Source: Dryocosmus kuriphilus (taxonomy: Eukaryota > Arthropoda > Insecta > Hymenoptera > Cynipidae). Taken from it: a DNA stretch of 64,000 nucleotides. The position numbers were made by a program, and so were the translations under genes. Positions within the stretch are counted from its first letter, which is position 1. Each line of letters opens with the position of its first letter. This document shows positions 55,112 through 64,000 of this stretch, piece by piece. Location: NCBI GenBank assembly GCA_038277395.1, contig CM076197.1, positions 77,857,951 to 77,921,950 on the forward strand, given 5' to 3'. The notes under the pieces were generated by a model. The model searched no databases. It worked only from the letters and a program-made list of their open reading frames with translations, and was not told the DNA's origin.

Positions 55112-57387
55112 TATCTATACTCTCTCCCTTTTACGGGTTTGAAAGTCTCTACAGTGCCATACATTCTTCTGCCGCATATACATACATTTCCTTATTTCTA
55201 CCTTAAAATTATATACACATTTTTTTTTAATCTCTAAACTTTGCCTACGCGCTTCCATTCGAGACCCTGGGCTTCCGCTTCCTTTCACCACTGCCATTCT
55301 ATTGATGGTACATAAATCCACGACTCTACTGACTCTACTGACTTATTTTCCTTCTAAATGGATCCTTTTTGGCTTTTCTCTATTTTGTGTGTCCTGCTCT
55401 TTCTCTCAATTTTTCCAACTTTTTCATCCATCCCTCTGCCTGTCCATTCCCATTCAGAATCTCTTTCACTCTTTCTTCTACACTCTTACCTTCCTCTTCA
55501 TCTCCTGTACACCTCTCTAACACATGCATCCATGATTCTTGCTCATACCCACATATTCTACAACGAGTCTCCTATTCGTTCATCCAGTATCTATACGCTC
55601 TTACACACTCTTCTATTCTAAATCTTATCAATCTATTCCATTTACTCTCCTTTCTTAGCTTTTTCAGATATTCTGGCTCTCCTTCCCACTTGAGCATCCT
55701 GTACCAGCTATTGCACCTTGACTCCAAGATTTTTCTCCATCTTTTCTCTCCTTGTCTCGCCAGAATACCGTCTTCTATTACTTGCCAGTCTCTACTCCAC
55801 ACATTCACACTCCATTCTCTCCTTCTTGCGTACCTTTCTTCTTCCCATTTTGAACGTCCCATATTCCTCCTCCTCTCTTTGTCTTCTATCTCTCTTGCAC
55901 ACGCTTGTACGATCTTACTTCCTTCTCCCTTCCTTTGTTTTTCTTTAAAATTCCAAGCACTTTTTAGCTGTCATACCATCATTTTTCCTCGGCTTATCTA
56001 TTTCCCGTCAACATATAACCTGAGCAGCTCCATACCACCCCCATAACTCATCTCAGAAATCTTTCATGCATGCTTTCCACTCTCTTACATTCCTTCCATC
56101 CCCATACTTCCGTTCCATAACTCATTACTGACCACGCTAATTCATCGAACATCCACACTCTCATTTTCCAATCATTCTTGAACCTTCTCTTCCCTATACC
56201 TCACACTTGGCCCATTACACTACTCCCACATTCCAATCTCCACTACCCTGCCATTCATCTTCCATTCATACTTTATTCTACACTTTCTCTTTCTGAAACA
56301 AATCATCTTAGTTTTATTCATATTCGCTGGTAGAGCTTTCTCTCGTATCACCTCTTCAAGTACTCTCATCATTAAACTCATCGCTCTTTCCTCATCCGCT
56401 ACTAACACTATATCATCCGTGTATGCTAGCGAATATAGCTTCCCATTTCCCAGTTTCGTACCCCCTTTACCTTTTCTTGACAATTTGTCCTCTATTTCTG
56501 CCAATAGTATGCTAAGCAGTAGTGGACTCAGGGGACATCCCTGCCTCAGACCCCTTCCCGTCCAAAACTTCTCTCCTTTCTGTTTCCCTATTCTCACCCT
56601 TATCCTGGTTTCTAAAAATATCTCCTCCGTCCTGTCTACCAGACTTTCTTCTATTGATCTCTCTTTCAAGGCCTTCCATATCAACCTTCTGTTGACCGAG
56701 TCAAACGCCGCTTTCAAGTCAACAAAGAGAGCGACCAGTTTTCCTTTCTTGTGACCCAAGTTCTTATTGACTAAATAGTTGAGCACGTAAATATTATCTA
56801 TTGTCCACATCCCTTTCATGAAACCTGTTTGGTTGTGCGGTATGCTCCCCCTCTCTTCCACCTGTCTTTCCAATATTTTCCTGAACACTTCTGCGTAAAC
56901 TTTGTAGCCCACTGACATGAGTGTGATACCTATATAGTCCTGCACCTTCTTTTCTTCTCCTTTCTTAATCAGTGGTACTACCAGCCCATTCCTCCGTCCA
57001 TCCCTCTCCTTTCCATACCTTATTACAAATCCTCCACATCTCTTCTCTCACCCTTTCCCCACCATATTTAGTGCTTCGTTTTCGATGCCGTCCTCCTCTG
57101 TTGCCTTGTTTCCTTTGAACCTTGAGATTGCTTGATTTACCTCTTCCCTACTAATCTCGTTTCCTCTTTCCTCGCCCTCTTTAAGTACCTTCCTCCCTTC
57201 TACCCGCACCCTATCTCCCACAGCTCCTAGTAATCCCTTAAAGTATTCCGTCCATTCTTTTATTCCTATTTTTCGTTTATACCCTTCTTTCCTCCTCTTT
57301 CCCTATTTATCACTTTACAATCCCTCCCTTCCTTTACCGCTTTCTCAACCTCTTTCACATACCTTTCTTTCTTCTTTGCTTCTTGCT
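55112..57387 (-). mobile_element. non-LTR retrotransposon, 5'-truncated (2.3 kb)
   Basis: The minus-strand element ends at 55112 with the same 3' sequence as the internally deleted copy at 24355. It contains most of an RT and its C-terminal region, and stops abruptly at about 57387 where Penelope GIY-YIG sequence begins. 5' truncation is the usual outcome of target-primed reverse transcription; here the junction partner is the palindrome. Confidence 0.85.
55560..57387 (-). pseudogene. non-LTR reverse transcriptase, interrupted
   Basis: From 57387: pre-RT region with GYKRKIGIKEWTEYFKGLLG and EEVNQAISRFKGNKATEEDGIENEAL. A frameshift follows near 57000, then the RT core in an open stretch (56945-56220): GITLMSVGYKVYAEVF, IPHNQTGFMKGMWTIDNIYVLN, LFVDLKAAFDSVNRRLIWKAL, RGLRQGCPLSPLLLSILLAEIED and AYTDDIVLVAD, where YTDD stands for the usual FADD/YADD and keeps both aspartates. 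Downstream, in other frames, are the C-terminal RMLKWEGEPEYLKKLRKESKWNRLIRFRIEE and CxxC-like remnants. Stops between segments make it inactive. Confidence 0.85.
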
Positions 57388-57773
57388 TTCTTTTTTGAAA
57401 ATTATTTTCTAAGTCTAGGATTTTAACATTTTTAGAATCGTAGTCAAATTTGTGATCGAAATCTGTAGTGTGTTTACATAATGCTGTATTGATTTTTTTG
57501 TTATTTTCGCTATTTCGATATTCTGAAATTCTTACCTTGAGTGGTCGTTTTGTTTGACCAATGTAGATCTGATGTAAAAATTGTAATCAGATCTACATTG
57601 GTCAAACAAAAACAACCACTCAAGGTAAGAATTTCAGAACATCGAAATAGCGAAAATAACAAAAAAATCAATACAGCATTATGCAAACACACTACAGATT
57701 TCGATCACAAATTTGACTACGATTCTAAAAATGTTAAAATCCTAGGCTTAGAAAATAATTTTCAAAAAAGAAA
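57388..57773. repeat. 386-bp palindrome of Penelope GIY-YIG sequence
   Basis: 57388-57568 is the inverse of 57590-57773 with few differences; the centre (about 57569-57589) is a 20-base spacer. Both arms encode the start of a GIY-YIG domain. In the left arm (minus strand) the reading IYIGQTKRPLKVRISEH stays in frame, while the right arm has one extra A (near 57610) that breaks it. Confidence 0.9.
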
Positions 57774-57891
57774 TATCTTAGAAATGGTTAATATTATAAA
57801 AAACAAAGATTCCGTTAACTTTAGATCCGATACTGGAAACTTGTCCTGTATCTACCATGACGTCATTGAATCCTTTCATGATTTGGTTTAG
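57586..57891 (+). pseudogene. Penelope GIY-YIG endonuclease fragment (PLE6)
   Basis: Starts at NCNQIYIGQTK in one frame; after a one-base insertion the protein continues KVRISEHRNSENNKKINTALCKHTTDFDHKFDYDSKNVKILGLENNFQKRNILEMVNIIKN...NFRSDTGNLSCIYHDV and stops at 57891. The RT part is absent. The histidine and C-terminal EM segment of the nuclease are present. Confidence 0.82.
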
Positions 57892-58250
57892 ACTCTTAAT
57901 ACCTAGTGCTTAACCTCCAACATTGGAGTAGACCACAAACATGTGGTCTCTCCACCTTTTTTCAATTTTTTCTGTTAATAATAAAAAATTTTTTCAAAAA
58001 TGAACATTCTAAAAAGTAAAAAATTCTCAAAAATGATTTCAACAACACATAACTAAAAATTTCTTTATTAAAAAACCAGTATCACTTCTACATTCAAAAA
58101 AATGAAAACATAACCTGTGTGCACTCTACAACTTTCTTCAATATTTCTGATTGAAAAACATTTAATGGTAAGTCTACAACATATAACCTTCTTAAATTGT
58201 AAAAAAGTCTCTATAACGATCCTGTTTTTTTGAAAAAAGACATATTTTTT
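57892..58250 (+). other. PLE6 3' untranslated region
   Basis: Non-coding AT-rich stretch between the endonuclease stop and the hammerhead-like motif; length like that in PLE5. Confidence 0.55.
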
Positions 58251-58305
58251 ACAGTCCTGAAGAGGCCACGATATCGTGGCGAAATGCATTGAATGTATCG
58301 AATGT
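58251..58305 (+). ncRNA. hammerhead-ribozyme-like motif of PLE6, best-formed copy
   Basis: CTGAAGA (58257-58263) fits CTGANGA, followed by one extra G. Stem II is gccacg/cgtggc (58265-58270 with 58275-58280), then GAAA (58281-58284). Stem III is ATGCAT/ATGTAT around TGA (58284-58289 with 58293-58298), with C at 58299 as the expected cleavage base. Stem I pairs acagtc (58251-58256) with gaatgt (58300-58305) apart from one mismatch. Every hammerhead element is present in a type I layout, as known for Penelope-like elements. The extra base before stem II is the only departure. Confidence 0.75.
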
Positions 58306-58439
58306 ATCATCATATATAATAAAGATACCTTTATTTATATACTTATTAAATTCTCAGACCTAAGGCCAAAACCTTTAACAACATTATGTTAAAAATCAAA
58401 ATTGTTCATCTCAAAGTGGTCTACAAATTTGCTTAATAC

Positions 58440-59000
58440 AATTTTTTTATAAGATGCAAAACTATGCGAAGTACAAATAAAATGTCAAGATGCAAAGTTT
58501 TTTATCTCGAAAATATTTAGAAATTTTCCTGCATGCCATTCTTTAGTAAGACACATATATTTTTGTTTTTAATCGAAACAATGTTATTAATAAAAGTCAA
58601 AAATTCAATTTTTCCACCAAACTATGCGAGATACAAAAAAAATGTTAAGAAGTAAAATTGCTTATTTCAAAAAGATCTACAAATATTCTTCATACCTGTG
58701 TAAGATTCGAAAAAAAATGCTTATAAAAGAAAAATCATTTATCTCAAAAAGGTCTACATACTTTCCTCAGACCATTTTGTGATAGGGCGCATAGTTTTTG
58801 TTTTAACCTTTAGCATTTTTATTAATAAAAATCAATAATTCAATTTTCCCGCCAAACTATGCGAGATTTTTTTGAAAAAAGTAGTTCATCTTAAAAAGAG
58901 AGACTATTTTTTGATAACACACATAGTTTTTGTTTTAATAGTGAGAAACGTTACTAAAAAGAAACAAATTAAATTTTTTAGCCAAACTGCAAAAAAATTT
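58440..59000. repeat. satellite-like tandem repeat, second array, period about 155-160 bp
   Basis: aaactatgcga(a/g) landmarks at 58461, 58621 and 58856, with an eroded unit near 58690 and a remnant near 58985. They are separated by ttatctcaaaaaggtctac and tagtttttgttttaa blocks. Same family as 38795-39270, here less regular. Confidence 0.7.
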
Positions 59001-59099
59001 CACATTTCGGACAAACTTTATGATAGTGCGAAGCGCAAGACGCGTAATGAGAATGTATTTGTTAAAACCGAAGGAGCCTTAGCAAAAAATTAAAAATTA

Positions 59100-59795
59100 T
59101 TAAATTACACTGGTCAGTGGTTTCATCTTAATTTTAAAAGGTCTATGTGCAAAAATTAAGGGGGATGTACAAAATGTTAAATATATTATCGAGCTCGAAG
59201 CTGGCAGATTTTTTATTTTTTAGTTTGTTTGTAAATTATGGGTTTATTATATCAAACTAACGAAATAGGATCCTAGTTGTGAGCATCGTTCACGAATAGT
59301 GCCCGAAGCACACGACGGGGTCAAACGTCTCGAATCACGTGCAATGGCGGCAAGTTTCCAAATTCAAACGTTATCTACGCCACGGAGGATGGTAATTAAT
59401 ATATTCCGCCTCACAGGATGCTCACTATACTAAGCCCAACGAGAGGCCTCGTTCCGACCAGCTTGCCTCAAATTTTACCCAACTAATTACTTATCCATAA
59501 TTTTGCATTTATTAGGCATTAATCTGTCCAGATTCTATCCTCATCCCATTCAGCATCTCATATTAACTTTGATAAGTATCAAAGTCAGAGTCAAGAAACG
59601 TTCAATGTTTTGCTACTGTCCTTACGAAAATCATGAAATTGAATTTCAAATTTTATTCCAGATTTGACAATCTCAAATTATAAAAGTTATTAATTACAAA
59701 CTTGACACTTTTCATGTCTCAATAATAAAACATTTTTAGAACCTCAATATTAGGAAATCTAATTTTTATAATTTCGACCTTTCAACTATGACCTT
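59100..59795. other. no recognised feature
   Basis: Includes a more GC-balanced portion at 59270-59480 with no coding or RNA signature. Confidence 0.45.
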
Positions 59796-60010
59796 TCCGT
59801 TGTACCCCTGACCTATGACATTATACCTCAACTGTAAATTTTAGCTTTTGGCCCCTGACTTCTGATACACGATCTCTGACCTATAACCTTTATTTGTGAC
59901 CATTGAACCCTGACCTGTGACATTTTATCTCTGAAATTTACACCTGGAATTTTACCTCTCACTTCTCACATGAGATCTTACTTCTATGACCTATAATCTC
60001 TCAACTTTCT
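59796..60010. repeat. TGACCT-rich degenerate minisatellite
   Basis: tgacctatgaca, tgacctataacc, tgacctgtgaca, atgacctataat and tgacctttgaa occur within about 220 bases, giving a loose 10-30 base periodicity. Confidence 0.6.
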
Positions 60011-60382
60011 TCTCTGACCTTTGAAATCTCACTTTCTTCATCAATTGATAAAAACATGAACGATTTTAAATTATGATTCAAAAAATTCCCCTGAACACTG
60101 ATTGCAGAACTTATGCTCGATTTTTTACCTGGAATTAAAATTAAAGTTTAAATTAGAATTAAACAAATGTGTTTATTCAGCTATCTATCATCTCTCAACC
60201 TTCTTCTCTGACCTTTGATATCTTACCTTTTTCACCAATTGATAAAAATATCAAATATTTTAAATTATGATTCAAAAGACTTTCCTGAACACTGATTGCA
60301 GAATTTATGCTCGATTTTTTACCTAGAATTAAAATTAAAGTTTAAATTAAAATTAAACAAATGTGTTTATTCAGCTTATAAA
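59995..60382. repeat. tandem duplication, unit 194 bp
   Basis: atctctcaac(t/c)ttcttctctgacc begins each unit (59995 and 60189), and both end in aaacaaatgtgtttattcagct; differences are few. AT-rich and non-coding. Confidence 0.88.
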
Positions 60383-61265
60383 TAAATGTCATTTTAACTA
60401 ATTTAAATACTAAATGACTTTCAATCATTCATCCCACTGTTCAGAGCACACAATTGATTTTCACTAAACATCAAACGGAAATTATTTACTTCATGAAATT
60501 GTTCAGGTAAGTGAATATGCATGTATATATTCATTTTGTGCTAAGTTTGCCTAAATATTATACAAATAACATGTATTATATATTAATTAATTAAATTCAA
60601 ATGTAGGAATCAAATAAAAAATTTGTTTGAAACCTTGCTGTAAATATTATAAAATTTTAGGGTTCGTAAGAGTAAAAAGTAATCAAAATTAAGAATGTTT
60701 ATGAAATTAAAAACTTCAAGTGCCTGAATTTGATAATTTTATCAAATCAATAAAAAAATATTATTATAATTATAATTATTTAACTTTCCCAGGTGCTTGT
60801 GAAGGACCTATTTTTTAAAAATTTTGTTCAAGTAAAATCTTGTTCTTTTTTTTTTTTTTTAAACCAGTACAGTTTTCATTATAATGGACATAATTTACAA
60901 AGCTATTATTTTAAAGAATCTTTTTCCTTCAATAATTTCTCACTTTTGTAAAGACAATTGTTTTGTGAGTAACGTCTTTTACGCAAATAAAAACCACCTA
61001 GTTTTAAAAAGTATTACTGATTATACATTATATTCTTGGAACAACATTAACATATTTCATTAAATGAAGAAAGGATAGTTGAGCCACCAGATTCAATAAC
61101 CCCGCATATTTGCCAGGCAGTTTGAAGTCGTTCGAAAATTAAATTTTTTTGAAATATCACTTTATAAGAAATTTCACGGCGCATCTTTAATCCTGTTACA
61201 AAAAAGTTGTATTTATTACTGTCTCTGAAAGAAATTAAAAAAATGAATTTTTTGAAAAATAAAAT
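60383..61265. other. no recognised feature
   Basis: AT-rich with a short poly-T tract near 60847; no gene or repeat boundary. Confidence 0.45.
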
Positions 61266-61269
61266 TTAA

Positions 61270-62191
61270 GGGGGTTTTCTATTTGACCGGGCTTTTTTCG
61301 GGCGTTTTTCAAAAATCATAAAAAATACAATTGTTAATATTTTTTAATGGAAGTTTTTTTATATTTTTAAGCAGATCTTAAGCTAAAAAGAATAGATGGT
61401 TATAAATTTAAATAGATATAATAGGGGGCGCTGTAGCATTTCAAAAAATGTGTTTTAGAAACGACAATCTCACTTGGCTGACATGATTCAGCTGCTCCAG
61501 GTCATCTGAAACAAAAAAATCGAAGAGATTATTAAAATATACGAGTACGGTTATAGCCGGAACTGGAACAAATCAAAAATATTGAAAATTGACAAAATGG
61601 CGCCCATTTGAAATTTTTTTGTGAAATTTCGACTTTTTTGGGGGTAGTTTTTGACTTTCTAAAAATTCAAACATCATTATTTTTTATTTATTCTAGTACC
61701 GGCTACAGCCAAACATCTGCTAAATATTCCTTCAAATTTGAGCCTAATCCGTCTAGCGGTTTTGACGGAATCATATCAGCCATTTCAAAAAATCGTGTTT
61801 CGAGAAAAACGCGTTTAAAGTTTATCATAGTACATACTTACAGCTAGTCTGCTGCTATGCCTGGTCCATACAAACTTCCTTCTTCTTCTTCAAACAGATC
61901 ATTTTCGGCCGCTTGCTGCTCCCTCCTACCAATTTTGGCCTTTTTAGCAGCATCTGTCAAACGGATCTCCGATCTTCTTCTATGAAACATCTGAACGATG
62001 GCCTGACAGCCGAGGGGCCCTCCACAGTGTGCGGCTGAGTACTCTCCGCTCTGCGCAGTTGACCCTGCTGCAGCTTCGTTAAAAGGTCCGAACCAAACAA
62101 ATCCCTTTGCGTACAAATTCTACATACTATGTACTATCAAAAAATGAAAAAAAAAATCGATTTTTTGGTCCGGTCAAATAGAAATACCCCC
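61270..62191 (-). mobile_element. TTAA-flanked DNA element with partial gene (922 bp)
   Basis: Left end gggggttttctatttgaccgg (61270) and inverted right end gggggtatttctatttgaccgg (62191) are near-identical. TTAA flanks both sides (61266-61269 and 62192-62195), as in piggyBac or Kolobok elements. A minus-strand frame (61844-62116) lies near the right end. The length suggests an internally deleted derivative of a larger element. Confidence 0.82.
61844..62116 (-). CDS. C-terminal-like fragment of an element-encoded protein
   Basis: 90 residues: WFGPFNEAAAGSTAQSGEYSAAHCGGPLGCQAIVQMFHRRRSEIRLTDAAKKAKIGRREQQ, then an acidic tail and a glycine-rich end (LYGPGIAAD). The tail resembles the ends of Mutator/Kolobok-type transposases, which also use TTAA targets, but this is a weak match by memory. 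No catalytic motif is present, so it would be at most a remnant. Confidence 0.35.
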   Translation of the reverse strand: MYAKGFVWFGPFNEAAAGSTAQSGEYSAAHCGGPLGCQAIVQMFHRRRSEIRLTDAAKKAKIGRREQQAAENDLFEEEEGSLYGPGIAAD

Positions 62192-62195
62192 TTAA

Positions 62196-63858
62196 TAAAT
62201 ATTTTCACTTCAACTCGCTACAAAAGAAAAAGTTTAGAATACTTTTACATGAAATTTGGGAAAAATAGGCTTTAAACACTTCTGATGGTGGTGGGCTATT
62301 TATAATTTTTCGTTTTTGTTATATAGAAAAAAGTTATTAGTTTTTTTGTCAAGCAGTAACAAAATAACGTTAGACAACTTTTAATCGCTTCGTTTAACGA
62401 GAGAATTTTGAGTAAATCCAAATGTGATTTTCAGAAATCTGTCTCTGACTTTTTATATTTCAAAAGAAGACGGTTTGTTAAAAGCGTCACTCATTTTGTT
62501 TACGAGCGACTCCGCGACCATTATTGTAATAACCATTCACATAGAGGACACAGTATTAATTCTGCGCGCGAGCGAACTTGCGTCTCTCTCTTCGCATTTA
62601 CGGCTCTAACATTTCCGCACTGGCGAAATGGCCACTGATTCGTATTAAAAGGTGGAAAATTGAAAACAAAACGATACGAATGAGCCACTACAGCGAGCGA
62701 ATGCTCGGTCCACTAGAGAGAAAGAGAAGGCAAGAGAGAATGCATGTAAACGGATTTTTTTGCATTCTCATATCATACAGTCTCATCGAGAGTTTTTTAA
62801 ATTTACTCCGTGCAGTACCCACCATACACTTCAGTTTAGAGAGCAGTTATCAAGTATCTCTGCTTTTCAATATTCGACTCTCTTCCATTAAACTGAAATT
62901 GTCGGTCCTTGAATTTTATATTTGCAAACTGTACGAACATCATCTTGATTAAATTAAATATTATACTGAATAAATTACATTCTGATAAAAATTTTTACAA
63001 AATAGAATAAAATACACAAAAAATGGAAAAAACTCTAAGTAAAATATTTATCCTGCATGCACACTTCTTCAGTATCCAATATCTTCACTAATTATTCACA
63101 TGGATTTATAATGTTAATTTTGCGAGATGAAAATGCAAACTCAATATTTAGTAGAGTATGTCAAATAAATTGTTTGTCGCAGCTAAATGAAATTATCATC
63201 TAATAAGATAGCTTATAATCATCGGCATATTTGTTTTTGGGTGTAAATATACCATTTTGTGTCACCTTCGAAAACCCGGCTTATAATTATTCGCCAGATT
63301 CTGATCGCACACAATTAATCTCGGTAATGTTTGACCGAAATTTTCATCCGCGTACTCATGCACGTCAGATCGGAAAACGCATTTCAAATTGCAGCGAATT
63401 GATTCGTCGATTACAGTCGACCACGCGCAGTTGAATTAAATGCTTTGTTTTATAGAGAATTGATTAATGTTTTCATTTGCGTTGCCGCCGAGGATAATGT
63501 TTGTCGTGGGCTCCGGGTCAAAGAATTGCCGTGAAAACAGAGCTGTAATTAAATATTGAGCATGGGCTTTTACGCGAAGGAAAAAGAGAGTTGAGATGTG
63601 CCGATGCATTTAAAAAGAGCCACTATTGTGGTCGAGTATACCTTGATGTACTGTAAAAAGTGCTCTTTATTTTTATCACTTTTTTCATTTTCAATGTTTC
63701 TTTATTATTCATTCTCTCGTTATTTTGCGCACTTTTAAATGTTTGTTTCTTATTCGTTTTACGTCGAAATATTCAAAATTATGTAGGAGAGTGACGGCCT
63801 CGTTTGGACTTTTTAAAGATTTATTTCCGTGGAGAATCATGAGTCTTACCAAAGTATG
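62196..63858. other. no recognised gene
   Basis: 62400-62960 is more GC-balanced, with three overlapping frames of 60-124 codons and no domain. It may be low-copy host DNA. No RNA gene recognised. Confidence 0.45.
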
Positions 63859-63912
63859 GGTTTTTAATTATTTTTGATACTTTTTAATTATTTTTGATAC
63901 TTTTTTAATTAT
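63859..63912. repeat. tandem ttttaattatttttgatac units
   Basis: Two full 20-base units and a partial third. Confidence 0.85.
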
Positions 63913-64000
63913 TTATGCTTTCTAATTATTTTGTATTTTTCTTCTACTTCGTTCGATAACACACCCCTACGACATCAGCATCATCGCCTAGAGCAAACTA

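Noticed and set aside
55302..56046. Plus-strand frames up to 225 codons
   Set aside because: Antisense to the non-LTR reverse transcriptase; pyrimidine-rich sequence lacks stops for compositional reasons.

Overview
This 64-kb window looks like animal nuclear DNA, most likely from an insect. It is AT-rich and dense with transposable elements. The element families (mariner, Tc1, Penelope-like, an RTE-type retrotransposon, and a second non-LTR retrotransposon whose ORF1 resembles a kind common in parasitoid wasps) make a hymenopteran a reasonable guess, but that is an inference. I found no host gene, tRNA, rRNA or CRISPR array that I can defend. Nearly every recognisable protein belongs to a mobile element.

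Layout. 1-854: mariner copy A with a large internal deletion. 1817-4946: a CACTA (EnSpm-like) DNA transposon with about 450-bp inverted ends, CACAG termini and a 3-bp TTA duplication, carrying a broken transposase gene preceded by a leader homologous to that of the RTE element further along. 5181-6200: a kilobase foldback repeat. 6436-6988: a TTAA-flanked MITE. 10033-11129: mariner copy B. 15085-21841: Penelope-like element PLE1, split by a Tc1 element (15741-17006) whose transposase is uninterrupted and by an RTE retrotransposon (17679-21240) with an exact 10-bp target duplication. 23161-23760: a diverged inverted repeat. 24355-26100: an internally deleted non-LTR element. 25982-28633: an 883-codon open Penelope-like gene (PLE2). 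29563-30845: a complete mariner with an open 341-codon transposase.

31600-35052: decayed PLE3, with a 1.7-kb TTAA element apparently inserted in its 3' region. 37985-39425: tandem and satellite-like repeats. 39836-44621: two PLE copies in inverted orientation (PLE4 and PLE5); PLE4 holds a TTAA MITE whose empty site is preserved in PLE5. 45772-47019: a second, decayed Tc1 copy. 47590-53720: an interspersed repeat, one copy of which is split by a 1.7-kb insertion with a 13-bp duplication. 55112-57387: a 5'-truncated non-LTR retrotransposon joined to a 386-bp palindrome made of Penelope GIY-YIG sequence (PLE6). 58440-59000: a second array of the satellite-like repeat. 59796-60382: TGACCT-rich minisatellite followed by a 194-bp tandem duplication. 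61270-62191: another TTAA element.

The most coherent theme is the Penelope-like family. Six copies or fragments are present, and five carry a hammerhead-ribozyme-like fold 360-450 bases beyond the endonuclease stop codon (after subtracting the TTAA insertion in PLE3). All five share one departure from the textbook hammerhead: a single extra base between the CTGANGA box and stem II. Three autonomous-type genes (Tc1, mariner and PLE2) have uninterrupted reading frames. Nested insertions allow parts of the insertion history to be ordered.
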